A stretch of DNA of 64,000 nt from Gorsachius magnificus (GCA_034008185.1 CM067081.1:19157821-19221820), one strand, 5' to 3'; shown: positions 1 through 14,031, counted from the stretch's first letter. The notes: generated from the sequence alone by a model not told the origin. A program made the numbers and translations.

Positions 1-3000
1 GATTGAGCTGGAATACAAAGCAGGTAGGAAGGAGGTTTGGGTCAGAGAAAGGCGCAGGCAGCATCTGTCAGGAGGAGGGCAAACCCCACCTCCTGGGGAC
101 CAGCCATATCCTCCAACCTGTGATACGGGGGAAAAAAACAATGAAAAGGGAGCAGCCATTGCTCAGACAAGGACAGCAATGTCAGGCAGCACAGAGACTG
201 ATGGATGTGTTCAGGAGCAATCTTTATCACCTGGAGCTTCAGCGTGGATAGCTGCAGAATTACATTGCATTAGGAGCTTGCATGAAACCGGTTTTCTGCC
301 CTGTGGTCTGCTCAACCTAAACAGCATTTTGAATTTGCAGTTTGGGTAGAAGCCTGAGCATTTCACACCAATTCACTGCAGACAGAGATAAGACTATTAA
401 TAGGTGCTCTGTACATAATATCTTTTTCCTAATACAGCAGTGGCTCTTCAATTTACTGGCAAAGGTATCAGAGTTTGCTAACTGGCACCTGATAAATGCC
501 ATGTCTGCCTCCCTGGGACATCCACCAGTAAATAAATTCCGTGCGAACTACTGAAACATTGCTAGGTGGTGAACAAATGTCATGCAGGGCTGGCTGGCTG
601 GACCAGAGGAGCCACAGAGTTTCAGAGACTGTCCCCCACTACATGCCACTACCAGCCCCACCTGGGCCAGCTGCGTTCTCTCACATCTGTCTTCCCCAGG
701 CCATGAAAAGTGTAGCTGACCCACTGGAGAAAAGTCAGAGCCTGTGAAACTGGTAAGAGCTACAAAAGAAGAAGAATAATTAAAAAAAGAGCATAGCAAT
801 TTGTTTCCTGCACTGGCGATAGGCACAATCTGAAAAAAAAAAAACAAACAAAAAAACAAACCAGAAAACCAAACAGAAAGAAAGAGGCTCTCATTACCCC
901 CCTTGCTGGGTAGAAGCAAAACTAATTAAAAAAGCAGCAGGAGAAGGGGCATAACACAAAATCTCACTGCAAAAGCATGTCCCCTCTCTTCTTTTTTTTG
1001 CCAAAATTTTTATACATTTTCAAGGCCTGCCCATCCAAAGTTGCAGGTGACAAACTCAAATCAGTTGCTAGACCCTGCCTTCCCTTCTGAGACTGATGTT
1101 TCTCCAACTGTGAAGCAAGAAACGGAGATGTTCCCAGCTGCAGCATGATTGCTCTTCCCTTTCTGACTGCACTATAGCCCATTGGCAACTGTCGCCTTCG
1201 CTGACAGGAAAGCAGCTTAAAAAGGGAGGAAAGGCTATCGCCAGCCTTTGGGTGCCATTCCAGCAGCAACACATAAAATGAAGCCAAACTCACAAAGTCG
1301 GTCACCATGGACCATCAGTGGCTGGTACCTGTGTACCACAGGGGCAGAGGGAGGGAGGGAGGGAGGGAGGGAGGGAAGAAGGGAAGAAGGGAGGAAGGGA
1401 AGAAGGGAGGAAGGGAGGAAAGAGGAAAGAGGAAAGGGAGAGAGGGAGGAAAGAGAGGGAGAGAGGGAGGAGGAAAGAAAAGAGGGAAGAAGGAATGTCT
1501 TACTGTAGTAAAGACATGGGAACTGCGTGTTATACAGTGTCACAGATACACCTGTAAGTAGCATGTTTATAAGCAACCTATTGCCCTAACAGGGTCTATG
1601 ATTAACAGCAAAAAACTTACCAGTTAAATATAACTGTCAAGCATTAATTTTCCTACTAAAAAGAGTCCAGGAAGTGTATGACCGAAATCTCACTGTGGTC
1701 CTGTAATATGTGTGAAGTAAACACAGCCCTTCAAAAGTATTCTTACTCTGATGCAGCCTTTCCTTCCCCAGGCATTGACTCTTTGTCATGTCTGCTGTAT
1801 TGAGGGCATGAAACAAAACAGCAGGTGGAAATAAAATAAAAAGTCCGAAAACTTTGCTCTGAAAATCAACTCTCCAAGACTATGTGCTCCTGTATTAAGC
1901 AGATTTGCCTCTGTGTCAGTCAGATCCTCTCCTGAGTGATTAAAAGAAGCTTTCACTTGCAGAAGAGCTGACACAGCCCAGAAAATGATTTACATAATGC
2001 AGAGAGAAGAAGTTACTCATTACTTTTCTGCTGCGTTTAAGACTGTAATATGAGCTGACCGCTCAAATATTCTCCCCCAAACAGCTGAGGTCTGAGCCTG
2101 CACTCTCAGCCCGGGGAAGGGGCCGTGCTGCCTTGCTGCCCTGCAAGGTGCCGCTGCCATGTATCCTCCAGCTGCAGGGCCAGGCCAGTGCAGCCAAAAT
2201 GTAGGGCCAAGAGAGGGAGAAAGGGCATGATAAATACCTGAGATTTGGGCTGGGATGTTGTAAACGTGGGCAAAGTAGTAAACACTGCCTTGTGCATGCA
2301 GTCCAGCCGTTCTGAGCCCTGTGTTTAGTTAAAGAGCGCCTCTTGTTCCATATGTGTCAGGGCTATGCAGCAGCACGGCAGCTGAAAGCGCTCCGGGCTG
2401 CTATCTTCCCTGCAACAGCAGACAAGCCCGTTATGCCTCAGGGGAATAGGCGGCAGGGCCGGGAGGGATAAGCATGCAGCAAACTGTCGCACCCAGACCA
2501 TAAGTCTTTATTCATCTTCAGCTCTGCTTGACAGAGCCGGTGGGTTTCACATCTTTAAAAGCCCTTCGCTTCAGTTACTTTTTATCACTCTGGATATGTT
2601 TATGGGTTTCCTTGCTCCTTCTGCGCACGCTTAAATTGAATTTATCCCTGTGCTTCCTCCCTTCTTTCCTTCCACTTCTCCCCACACCTTCCCCTTCAGC
2701 AAGCTCATCCTGAGCAGACACCCATTGGGGGAAAAAACCCTTGTCTATTTTTATGAGGATGTTTGGATGTATACACAGTCTCCGCAGGCTTTGGTGTGAT
2801 GGTATGTTCTACATGGTCTATTTTATTGATTTTTTGAAGCTTAGAGACAGGTTTCCATGTCCTCTTTTGGGATCCTAATACGCAGCCTGAATTTCAAGGC
2901 TGTAAAGCTCTCTATAGATCTCTCTGAGATCTGAAATAAAGCCCCTGGGAGCATGGTCTGGGAGTAGAGGTGTAAGAGATGAGACTCTACCTCAGACTTA

Positions 3001-5534
3001 TTTCTAGGTTTGAACTGCTTAACTGTAGCTGCAAAACACTGCAGCAGGGCCTCCGCGAGCCTCCCAGCTGTAAAAAAAACAGATGATGCCTGTTAGTGTT
3101 GCTATAGAGCCAGAGTGGCATTTTAGGATTTAAAGAGACGTGTGCTATCACAGACATCTTCTGTCTGCCCTAGCAAGAGATGTGGGCACCGGGGCACCCA
3201 TTGCCAGGGATGGGAAAGGTTAGGGGCACAAGGCTCAGGAACACGCTGATGCCCCTTTGCTGGCCTCAGGGTTTGACTACAACTGTTTGGCAGGACCTTA
3301 CATGGAGTAAAGATGAAAACCTCAAGGTTCAGGAGCCAGGCTTCCCGTGGAAAGAGGTCATGGAGGGCTGCTGAACACATACGCAAGTCCTGGCTTAAGG
3401 AAGTGCTGCCTAGCTTTCAGTATCAGAGGAGAGACCCTATTTCAGCTGCGGGAGAGCTGCCCAACCAGTAATTGCCTGGGAACAGAGTGTCTGTAAGCAC
3501 TTTAGGGTGGTTAGACAGAAAGGGAAGAGGGATACAAGAGATGAGAAAGGTCACTGAGTGTATGAAAAACAGTGCTTTTTGACAGATGGGATTTGCATGT
3601 CCCAGAAACTGACGGTGTCTAACGAGGCAATCCAAAGGTTGAACAGGGGACTGAAGGTCTCCTTGAACTATTCATTACCAGCTGCTGAGGTAGATTCTTT
3701 CAGCTCCACTGAAAATATAGCTGGCCTTTATTTCATATTGCAAAAAGGCTGAGCTTAATACTTGTGTTGCTGAGTTACTTTATTTGGCCTTGTTGCTTTT
3801 ACATTGTCAAGACTTTATTTCTGTTCAGCAGCATATACTCCTCACCTTGTTGCATGCTGTAATAATCATGCTTTTATTATGTATTTTTAGATCCTTCCCA
3901 CAGCGTGCAGAGATCTGTGGGGCTTTTTAAGCCCAGAATATCAATAAAGCTTACTGCCAAAGCTCCTGCTAGAGGTACTGCATCTACTTATTCTGAGACT
4001 GATCATCTCTTGAAAAAATTAAATTGTTGCAATGTGAGTGCAGAGCAGGGTTCAAGGTCCACTGCATACGAAAATGGAATTGATTACTCCCAATGAACAG
4101 AGGCTTGCAGCTCTTAAGAACATTATACGATAAGTATGTTGGCACATACTATGCATTTGGCATGCTAAGTAGTGTACTGAACTACTCCCTGCAGGATATT
4201 TTAATGAAATACTGACAGTTTGGCATCTTATTGGATAACTGCATTCAGTGGCACTGGTCACAAATGACAGACGTTGAGGAAGGCATACAAAGTACTCCGT
4301 AAGACAGCAAGCTCCTCCACGACTTTCCGTTCTGTGTTGCTACACTCTTGGAATTCATCATAGCCAGCAATGAGAAATCGATAGTGAGCACATGGCTTTC
4401 CTCCCGTTCGGCATCTAGAAACTTCTGTCTCTAAGTTCCCACAAAAAAATTGCACGCAGAGTATTTTTCCCACAGAACTTGGCCTTACCTTCTAAAGGGA
4501 TGCCATTAGCAGCCCTTGTTAGCTGAGGTGTGAGAAAGAGCAGCTCGCGGATGAAGAGGCTCTGCCCCTCGCTCTGGTCCTGCTTTGCTGGCTGGTGCAC
4601 AGGGCAATGCGGCCGAAGATGGAGGGAGCAGGGGAGCTCCAAGGGCCACTCCTGGCTCCAGCGATTTCTGAGACATGGACAACACCGGCACAGAGCCTGG
4701 GACTGGCCCTACCTCTCTACTGCTTTTACATGTCTTTTTTTTTCCTGTGCCTGAGGAGAGGGGTTTATTCATGACAACAAGATTAAAAAACCTGCACTCA
4801 CAGGTGGGGTTATTTTTTTAGCTGAAGTAGTCCCACAGTGGAAGTAATCAATCTTTACAGACAGTTCTTCCTATCCTACATCCTCACCCGCTCCTAATCC
4901 TACCATTACCTGAGGCCTCTTGCTAGAATAATGTTTTTCTTACATTCACTGCATCCAGACCATAAACAAATAAACTGCTAGCAGCTCACCTCTCCCAGGA
5001 TCACTGCTCCCTTTGAACAGGGAAAGGCCAGAGCCATGGCCTTGATTCTTCATATTGTTGGTGCCACCCAGTGTTGAAAGCCTGGAAGTGGCACTGCAAA
5101 GGCCTGAGGAGCCACGGGTGACCGACACCCCTGGCGCGTATTGCGCAGCCATGACCTCACTGCCAGACCTGTTGGGACCGCGCACTGTCTGCAGGCCGAA
5201 GTGCAGGGAAAAACCAGGAGATGCGGAGGTTTTTTTGAATTTCAGACGCTGATTGAGATCAATTGGCATGAAAATGCATATGAGTGGGCATCTAGGTATT
5301 TGGTACCTACAGTAATCGGAGGTATCTCAAGGTATTCTCCTCTCAGTGTGAAACTTTGTGCATTGGGATGCCTGGCTGACAGAAATGTAGTGACACGCGA
5401 TGAATTCACACATGTGCCTGATCCCATGTCTTAGGTGAAGGTCTCCATCTTGAGGATGACTCGTCACAGGGGCCCCCAGCGTCCAAATCCCTGCCACCAG
5501 GCATAGTCCTTGACTGAGCACTGTGGCCTCTCTC
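1..5534. other. Intergenic region without a supported gene
   Basis: I see no gene. Open frames here are short, lack conserved motifs and are not linked by plausible splice sites. A polypurine microsatellite lies near 1.35-1.5 kb. A 71-codon minus-strand frame at 4258-4473 was considered and not accepted. Confidence 0.6.
1346..1494 (+). repeat. Polypurine (GGGA/GAAG)n microsatellite
   Basis: About 150 bases of almost uninterrupted purines. The left end is a pure run of GGGA units, which decays rightwards into GAAG/GGAA/GAGAG variants. The GGGA run contains many consecutive G3 tracts, a G-quadruplex-capable pattern, and the whole tract is a homopurine-homopyrimidine mirror-like sequence. Several open frames across it are only repeat translations. 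Confidence 0.9.
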
Positions 5535-5539
5535 CCTAG

Positions 5540-6085
5540 TGTCCTGGTTTCAGCTGGGATAGAGTTAATTTTCTTCCCAGTAGCTGGCATAGTGCTGTGT
5601 TTTAGATTTAGTTCTAGAAGAATGTTGATAACACCCTGATGTTTCAGTTGTTGCTGAGCAGTGCTTACACCAGTCAAGGACTTGTCAGCTTCCCCTGCTC
5701 TGCCTGGTGCACAAGAAGCTGGGAGGGGGCACAGCCAGGACAGCTGACCCCAACTGGCCAAAGGACTATTCCAGACCATATGGCATCATGCTTGGAGGAA
5801 GTTAGCCAGAGGGGAGAGGGATCACTGCTCGGGACGGGCTGGGCATTGGTCAGCAGGCAGTGAGCAATTGCATTGTGCATCACTTGATATGTATATTCTG
5901 TATATTCTCTTACCATTATTATTATTGTTACTCTTTTCCTCTGCTGTTCTATTAAGCTGCCTTTATCTGAACCCATGGGTTTTAGGTGTTTTTTTCCCGA
6001 TTCTCTCCCCCATCCCACTGAGGAAGGTGGGGAGTAAGCGAGAAGCTGCATGGTGTTCAGCTGCCTTCTGGGTTAAACCACACCA
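5540..6085 (+). mobile_element. Solo LTR, older copy of the local ERV family
   Basis: Starts TGTCCTGGTTTCAGCTGGGA and ends GGTTAAACCACACCA, the same termini as the LTRs of the complete provirus at 46.9 kb. It is flanked by a perfect 5-bp target duplication, CCTAG, at 5535-5539 and 6086-6090, so it is a solo LTR left by LTR-LTR recombination. It has only one of the AGTGATCGCNGCTCGGG-type units that are repeated in other copies. Confidence 0.93.
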
Positions 6086-6090
6086 CCTAG

Positions 6091-9000
6091 GTCTTCCCAT
6101 TTCCACATAGCTGATGGGCCCGTCACACTGTGACCTACTGTGCTCAGCAATGAGGAAGAGGCCGCCCTGTCATGCTGCCAGCATGAGGGGTGCAGGCAAC
6201 ACAGTGAGGGACAAAGAAAGGAATTGGGCATCTCAGGCAGAACCTGTGACTGTTAAGAGTCCATACACAGCCAAAAAGTTAATGGCTAGGTCCCACTCCC
6301 AATAACCAATGTGCCTTTCAGATAGGCTAAAATCTTTAAAAGGTCCTTCAACACACTCTTCAGTGACCACCTTTCCCACGCATCAGCCAGAGATGTGCTT
6401 TAAGTAGGAGTCTTTTCCAGTCTATTTCTACCTACATCTTTTCCTCAAAAGACTCATTCTTTCTCTGATGCTTTCCTAGGTGTGAGGAAAGTAACTATGG
6501 GGGACACCAGTTGGTGTTCCCATGTGTATTGAATGGCTTTTCAGACCCATACTGACTGGAAAGGTCAAAAGTTCAGAAGCCCACAGGAAATAGGCTCAGG
6601 ACTTCTGGTATATAAGTCATGACCATTTTGATGGCTTATCCTTAAATCCAGCCTGGCCTAACTCTGTGAACACTTCCATCACCTGCAGTGCATGCACTGT
6701 TAAGGATTCAGATTAAAGGAAAATGGAGAACATCACCTCGTCAATGCAGGGCAAGAGTCCTCACTTCATTCATTTAGAAGAGCAAGCAGTCTGTATTTCA
6801 CTTTTCTAGGGGCATTCAGTTTAGTGAGCTGGGGGAGTGTGGGGCTGCACATATGAAGTGTAATAATACCAAAAAAAAATGGTGCAAAAAATGTTATGAC
6901 CTCTTTATACCAAAACTGTTTCTGAGTAGAGTCTAAGTCAGGCTATGAAAAGAAAAAAGGGCATCTCCATAAGAAAAAGGAAAGATGGCCTAATGATAAC
7001 CTGCACCTTGCCTCTAAGTCAAGTGTGGATGATATTGACAGTGGTCCAAAATGGACTAGTCCCACCTAAATGTGAACCTGCCCCAGCACAACATGTATTC
7101 CTGTCTTTGATGGATCATATCTATTTTTGGTAGATACCCAAGGGTCTGTCTCATTTCTACTGTTGGCAGCACTGTGCAGGTGGCTGTGCCAATTCACCTC
7201 TCTGAACCAAATTGAGCTGCCCCCATGAGACATGCCCCTCAGTCCATGTTGAGCCTGGGAAGTTAGTTGGGCTTCAGATTTATATCCAGCCAGAAAATGA
7301 GGTATTTCCTGCCTCAGCATTATTTTGACCTTGAAAAACAGCTGTAAAGCCACTCTCACAGGGATGAGCACACAGACGTCTTAGGGAAGATATGTCAAAG
7401 AGGGCATTGAAAAACTGTATCCTTTCCCACTAGTACTTTGTCTGACTTTGGTGCAACCACTCTGCATTTCATCCATCAGAGAAAGGAGCCAATCGCACTG
7501 TCACCAGTACTGGAAACCAAAGCTGCTGAAATAGGGCCACAAAGCAAATGCATTATACATCCCTGTTAAGAAGTGGTGTATATAGGAGAGCATGAGAAAA
7601 TACCTGAGCAGTAGAGAAGGTGGAGATTATTCTGAAACTTGGCGGAACTGTAGCTCTAAATTAGGGTTGTTCCAATAGTAAGGGCTATCATTAAGCCCAC
7701 CTTCTGAAGACCTCCTCATCCCCTTTTTCTTAGTTCTTTCTAATTACCTCCTCAGTTCTGACAGATGAAGCCATCCACTGTGTTCACCTTTCCAGACAGA
7801 AACGCCCTCTTCTCCACCTGAATAGTCTGCTGCGCTTCCAAGTCTTCTGGATACAGATTGTCTATTTGTCACTAACTTTGCTAAATAGTTTCCACCCTTA
7901 GCTCCACCTTAGGCCTCTTCCTTTTGATCAAGAAGCCATAACTTCCCTTGTGACCCCCAAAATCATCTCAGTAAGTTTCTTCTCCATTTTTCAGAAGTCT
8001 TGTCCTTGCTTGGATTTCACTGGTTGAACTGTAATCCTAAACCAGCTTCTTCCACAGACACCGTGACTTCAACTTTTTCTGATGGAACCAGGCACCTCCA
8101 GTAGGATGTAGTTCTTCCTCTGAGGTGTTCTTCTCTTTTCCTGATTAGCACTAAGAAGCAGAGGAAAAATTTCCCTTGAGTGTTTCAAGGCTCCTGGTTC
8201 CAACCATTAAGGGGATGGTATAATCTAGCTCTAAGAATGATTTCAGGAATCAGTCATCCCAGATGCAATATTACCCCACTGTGGTTAATTACCCTCATAT
8301 GTAGTTTCAGCCAAGAGGAATAACACGTTACCTCCATGCACACCATCCAGAGCTTTGCATCATTAGCATTTATTGACAGGAGACAGGTAAGAGATGTGCG
8401 TCAGTGCACATACATATGTTTCAGAGTATCATGGTGACTGAGTCACTAGAAGAAAGTTTACTCTTTCTTGAGCAGTCAGTTGACAACTTCTTGCTTAAAA
8501 GTGTGAGAAAAGACATCTGACCTAAGAGAAGAACATGAGCATCTCTAAGCTTAGTACAGCCCACTCCCTAGATCTCAAATCTAACTATTCCTCATGTTCC
8601 TTTTCCATTGTTCCATATGGGTCTCGGCTCTTCCAATGGCCATCATCTGTTCCTGAATGCCAGGGACTGTGGAAGACCATGCTGTACAACAGTGTTTGAC
8701 TGGCCTATTGCCCTGTGACAGCCCAGACCTCACCTTCACTCACCTCTTGACAAAGGATTCAAGCTGCTCATGTAGGACAGCTGTCCCAAGTTAGCTGCAG
8801 AGGTAAAGAACTGTCGTGGCTCCTGGATCATCATAACTGGTTTATCCTTGGATTGCCAGGGCAACATAAGGTCTCCCCCATTCATTCACACTTTTCAGTC
8901 ACACTTTGGCCAGGTTGCTGAGATCTCTCTCCTAGGCCTCTGCAGAATAATCCCAGCAACAAGCATTGCTGGAGGGAAGCATGGTTTTGTCCTGTGTCCA

Positions 9001-10764
9001 CTTGGCTCTTTGATTGACTGTTACATAGCAGTGATTTTGATGTTTTACAATACATTTTGCCTGTTTCATTTAGCCTGCTTTTGACACAAGCCTGTCTCAG
9101 CAGTAACGTGCTGCACTGCCAGCTGGCAGTCCTACAGCATGTATAAGCCTAGATTTGCAATCTCAAACACTGGGCAAATGGACAGCCATGGTTTACAAGG
9201 GACAGCTTTGACTAAAATGCCTTACATGCAGTTTGTTAATGCATGGTCACTGGCATAAGCTCTCGACTGCGGAAAGTCCTTTGCCAGTCCTGCTGCCCAG
9301 AAGGACGCCAGCGGCAGTACGAAGCAGCACTAAATCAATCAGCCAGCCAGTCTATAAGTGCATTGCATAACCAGGTAAATAAACAAGTACTAGAAACAAT
9401 AAAACACTGTAGCTATTTTCACCTTGTCAGGCTGAGCCATTCCAGACAATCAATAGGGGGTATAGGAAAGGTCACTGACTACCTGAATAAATTTCATCAA
9501 AACACAATGGTTAAAACAGCGGTAGCTCCCTCTGAGAAGAGAAGGGCATGGCCTTTAACAGAATAAACCCAAGATTACAAAGTGGCAGTGAACAAATATT
9601 AAAGCATAAACACTACAGACTATGGAAATGTTGTAGAAAAGTAGGATATTCAAAGCATTGATCTTTTTTCTCAGTTTCTTACAGTTATGGAGGTCTCTAT
9701 TCCCTTTTGACACATGGAACAGGAGTTTTGGAAGAAAACATTTGCTGAGCTAACCTGATAGATGCAAGAGCTTTACATATATTTTGATGTTCTGGAGAGT
9801 TTTTTAGTTAAAAACAACAACAACAACAACTTAATGCATTTAGAGCTCAAAGATATTGCCCAGACTAGCATATTTTTACATAGGTCCAGTGCTGGTTTTA
9901 AGCCATTTCAGGACAGAGTTTGAAGTCATCAAAGTTACCTTCACTGAAGCAAAGCCCTCAGGAACCAAGTACTACCGAAGTCAGTCTCCTGCCCAGTGCT
10001 TAAGAAGTTTGGCTGAACACACATCCCCTGCCCAGAGATGATGACAGTGGCTACACAGTCACACACCCTGGTGGATGCACTTGGTAAGGCTAACATTAAC
10101 AATAAATTCAAGGAAGCTACTACTTTCCAGCTTATGTTGGTTGAAAAGGTACAAGTTTCAGCTGTGTACCATTCATGGCTGATCTCAACCTACTGTCTGG
10201 CAGAGTTATCACCTGCTGCTCCATGCCAATTCAAAGCACTGAACACTTATATCCCTGCTATGTGTTGTGGCACAACCACAGACCAGTAAATCCACAGCTA
10301 TATGGAAAACTTTGTGTCACTGTGGCTCTGCATGGGTCACACAAGAGCCTGCAACATGGCAGCAGGTGCTGCTATATCACCATTTACATCTTCCAAGCAT
10401 CCTCCAGCAGAGTCCGCAATTCTGCTTGCTCGTTTGGCAGTAGCCACCAGCTCTATGTTCATCCGTGCTGCTAAAAGCTAAAGCAATTGTACGTTAGACT
10501 CAGAGGTTTCTTGACAGTTATAGACAGGGTTTCCAGTTTCTTCATGTCCATAATTGTGCAGACACCAAGTCAGCCATTAGCTCTGCCCACTCAGTGTGCT
10601 GAATCAATGGTAGATTGGTATCTCTGAGTACTTGGAATAAAACAATTATCATGGCTGCTTTGTCTCTCTCTGTTGACACCAGCAACAAACAATTACTTTC
10701 ACAGGGTGAAGCCTTGATGAAAACCTAGGGTGGAGAGGGGAACCATACTATCCAAGCCAGGTGT
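6091..10764. other. Intergenic region without a supported gene
   Basis: AT-rich unique-looking DNA. A short (AAC)n run lies near 9812-9830. No conserved coding exon, RNA gene or clear transposon was recognised. Confidence 0.55.
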
Positions 10765-11023
10765 CCAGGTATCATGGTTTAACCCCAGACAGTAACTAAG
10801 CACCACACAGCTACTTGCTCACTCCCATCCGAGCAGATGGGTGAAAGAATCTGAAGGGTCTATCACGCATAATGCCATAACTTCAAACATTCCCCCCTTT
10901 CCTTCCTCTTCCCCCAGTTTTTTATTGCTGAGCACGATGTCACATGGTATGGAATATGACTTTGGTCAGCTGGGGTCAGCTGTCCCAGCTATGCCCCCTC
11001 CCTACTCCTTCTGTATGCCCAGC

Positions 11024-11618
11024 TGTCCTGGTTTCGGCTGGGATAGAGTTAATTTTCTTCATAGTAGCTAGCATAGTGCTGTGTTTTGGATTTAGTACTA
11101 CAAGAATGTTGATAACACACTGATGTTTTTAGTTGTTGCTAAGTAGTGCTCAGACTACTCAAGGACTTTTTGAGCTTCTCCTGCTTGGCCAGGTGCATAA
11201 CAAGCTGGGAGGGAGCACAGCTAGGACAGCTAACCCAAACTGACCAAAGAGCTATTCCATACCATATAACATCATGCTTGGGGGGGATTAGTCAGTCAGT
11301 TGGTTGTGGGGAGAGTGATCGCTGCTCGGGGACTGATCGCAGCTCGGAGAGTGATCGCGGCTCGGGACTGGCTGGGCATCGGTTGGCGGGTGGTGAGCAA
11401 CTGCATTGTGCATCATTTGTTTTTTATATTCTGTATATTATGTTACCATTCTCATTATTACTATTATTATTATTTTCTCTTATTAAACTGTCTTTATCTC
11501 AGCCCACGGCTCTAACCCTTTTTCTCCTTCCCAATTCTCTCCCCCATCCCACTGAGGGAGGGGGGAGTGAGCAAGCGCCTGCGTGGTGCTTAGTTGCCAG
11601 CTGGGTTAAACCACGACA
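11024..11618 (+). mobile_element. Solo LTR nested inside the older provirus
   Basis: Intact TGTCCTGG...CCACGACA LTR in plus orientation, inserted in the minus-oriented 3' LTR of the 10.8-13.4 kb provirus. The target duplication CCAGC is present at 11019-11023 and 11619-11623, and the host LTR resumes directly afterwards. It carries about three tandem AGTGATCGCNGCTCGGG-like units in U3. Confidence 0.93.
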
Positions 11619-11792
11619 CCAGCCTAACCACTGGTGGGGCCTTGTGAGAAGCAGAAAAGGCCTTGACTCTGTGTAAGCACTATTCAGCGATAACTAAAAC
11701 ATCCCTGTGTTATCAACACTGTTTCCAACGCAAGTCCAAAACATAGCCCATACAAGCTACTGTTTAACTCTATCCCAGCTAAAATCAGCACA

Positions 11793-12812
11793 TTCTCCAG
11801 CCCCTTATTCCATAACGTCTACATCATGCTCAGGTCCCACACTATCTAATACATCCTTATTAACCACCACCACCACCACCACCCCTGGCCTTCCTATCCT
11901 TTGATATGTACACAGATATCATTCCCTTAGTCTATGGAAAAATGTCCATGCAAAATGTCCATAAATGTCCATGACTTAGGGCTCCATCTGTTACGGTGGT
12001 CGCTAAGGACAGGAGAGATGGTGTGTTGTGTGGAGTTACTGGGCACCAAAGCCATCTCAGGTCGGGTCACTGCTGCACTTGCTCTACTTCTTGTAAGGCT
12101 TGGCTGATATTGGTTCAGGTTGTCCCTGCTACAGTAATTCCTATAACATGCAGCTCAGATCATTGTATTTGCATGATAATCTCCACCCCTGGTCCCTTTG
12201 GACCAGACCATCGTGTTTAACATGGCAGTGAACTCCTCCCTTTGCCCCTGCTCCAGCCTGGACTTATCCACATGCCACAGGCTGCTCCAGTGCGGCCTTA
12301 TCTAATGAGTACAGTCTCTCCAGAGGTATATCTGCGGTGGCACAGACATAACCACAGCCACAGGCGCTTTGAGGCATACCTGCTCTAGCATGGACTCATC
12401 CAGAGCCACAGACACTTCAGGGCTTATCCAAGGCTATAGATGCTCCTGGTGTCCTTCTCCCACATGGACTCATCCCCAGGTCACAGTCCGTTGACTCAAG
12501 TTCACATTGGAGTTCCAGCCTGTCCAGTACAGCAGCACAGGAACAGCAATGCCATGGCTATCAGAATGTACCCAGGCACAGCAGGGTAAGATGATAAGAA
12601 GTCCAGCAGTCCAGAAAGCAGGGAAAGCAAGGAGCAGCCATTAACAAGCACTAGACTCTAATTTATAGTAAGGCAAGCAAGCCACATGGCAAGCACGGGA
12701 ATCTACCCATTAATAGCTAAACAGCTATAAACTTAATCTATCACACTTCAACCCAATCAAATCCGTTGTTAACTTGAACCCTTCAAGTCCCACATTTGGC
12801 GCCAAAAAGGAC
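11793..12812 (-). other. Internal remnant of the old provirus
   Basis: Non-coding sequence between the two LTRs. The left part matches the 3' untranslated region of the complete provirus. The right part, near 12650-12812, matches the leader seen again at about 27.3-27.48 kb. It includes a (CCA)n run at 11864-11884. Gag and pol are gone, so this may be a non-autonomous derivative that used enzymes from a complete relative (inference). Confidence 0.7.
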
Positions 12813-13408
12813 TGTCATGGTTTAACCCCAGCAGACGGCTCAGTACTACACAACTGCTCATTCCCTCCCCCTGGGTGGAATGGGGTTGAGAATTGAAAGG
12901 GTAGAAGTTTGAAAGAAACTCATGGGTTAAGATAAAGACGGTTTGATAGGGAAAGCAAAAGTTGCGCACACAAGCAAAGCAAAAGAAGGAATTCATTCAC
13001 CACTTCCCATGGGCAGGCAGATCTTCAGCCATCTCCAGGAAAGCAGGGCTCCATCACGCATAATGGTTACTTGGGAAGACAATGCCATCACTCCAAAGGT
13101 CCCCCCCTTCCTTCTTCTTCCCCCAGTTTATATACTGAGCATGATGTCATATGGTGTGGGAAAGACCTTTGGCCAGTTTGGGTCAGCTGTCCTGGCTATG
13201 TCCCCTCCCAACTCCTTTTGCACCCCCAGCCTACTTGCTGTTGGGTCAGCGTGAGAAGCAGAAATGGTCTTGATGCCATGTAAGAACTATTCAGCAGTAA
13301 TTAAAACATCCCTGTATTATCAACACTGTTTTCATCACAAATCCAAAACATAGCCCCATAGAAGCTGTTATGAAGAAATTTAACTCTATCCCAGCCGAAA
13401 CCAGCACA
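12813..13408 (-). repeat. 5' LTR of the old provirus
   Basis: Reads TGTCATGGTTTAACCCC on the plus strand, the reverse complement of the LTR end, through to CCGAAACCAGCACA. It is clearly diverged from the 46.9 kb LTRs and lacks their long (ATT)n tract. Confidence 0.9.
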
Positions 13409-14031
13409 CCAGGAGTGCTCAGTACTTTTTTAGTTACCTCATTAAGCATCTGGGTTTAGCAAAAAGCTTATGGTAGCAACAGCCAAAGCCTCTATAGCTG
13501 TGAAAATGGGAGTTAGTGAGAGTAAATATGGCCAAACACCTGGCTTTTATTTAGGTACCTAAATGGCATCCCTTCCCTTTCTTAGCAACACTATATAAGC
13601 AAACAAGCCATTAAGAGTAAATTACAGGAGTATACTTGCAATGCACCTGAAGATAACTTGCACTAAGTGAGAAATAACCTTCTCAGAGACAAATTAAATT
13701 AATTGAGGTGATCAGATATCCCAGGCACAAAAGAGGGATAGGCTGGACTGTCATGGTTGCTTTGACAAAAAGGTTCTCACCCTGCTGTCCTGTGACTGTA
13801 CATCAGACTGAGGCATAGACAGAAGAGGTATTTTCAACAATGCTCACTGAAGTGTTGATGATATTTGAATAAGGTGCCTGTATGAAACTTCTGAAGTCTT
13901 TGTATGAGGAAAGCTTTGGTCCTTAGTGAGCGACCAATAAGCTGTTGCTCGTCCTTTGTCAGCAAGTGGTCACTTTTTTCTTGGCAACCTGCAGGAGGGA
14001 GACAGCACTATGTGTATCTGTGCAGGCTAGT

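Larger units (their letters stand above)
10770..13408 (-). mobile_element. Old internally deleted provirus (LTR-internal-LTR)
   Basis: Antisense copy of the local ERV family. The 3' LTR lies at 10770-11792 and is interrupted by a younger solo LTR. About 1 kb of non-coding internal sequence remains at 11793-12812, and the 5' LTR is at 12813-13408. A 5-bp duplication, CCAGG, flanks it (10765-10769 and 13409-13413), so it inserted as one unit. Internal sequence next to the 3' LTR resembles the region next to the 3' LTR of the complete provirus (from about 47.55 kb). A PBS-like TGGCGCC lies beside the 5' LTR near 12797-12803. No gag or pol frame remains. Confidence 0.88.

Noticed and set aside
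4258..4473. 71-codon minus-strand frame with several Cys residues and an AHYRFLIAGYDEF string
   Set aside because: I could not match it to a family, and no linked exons or convincing splice sites were seen.
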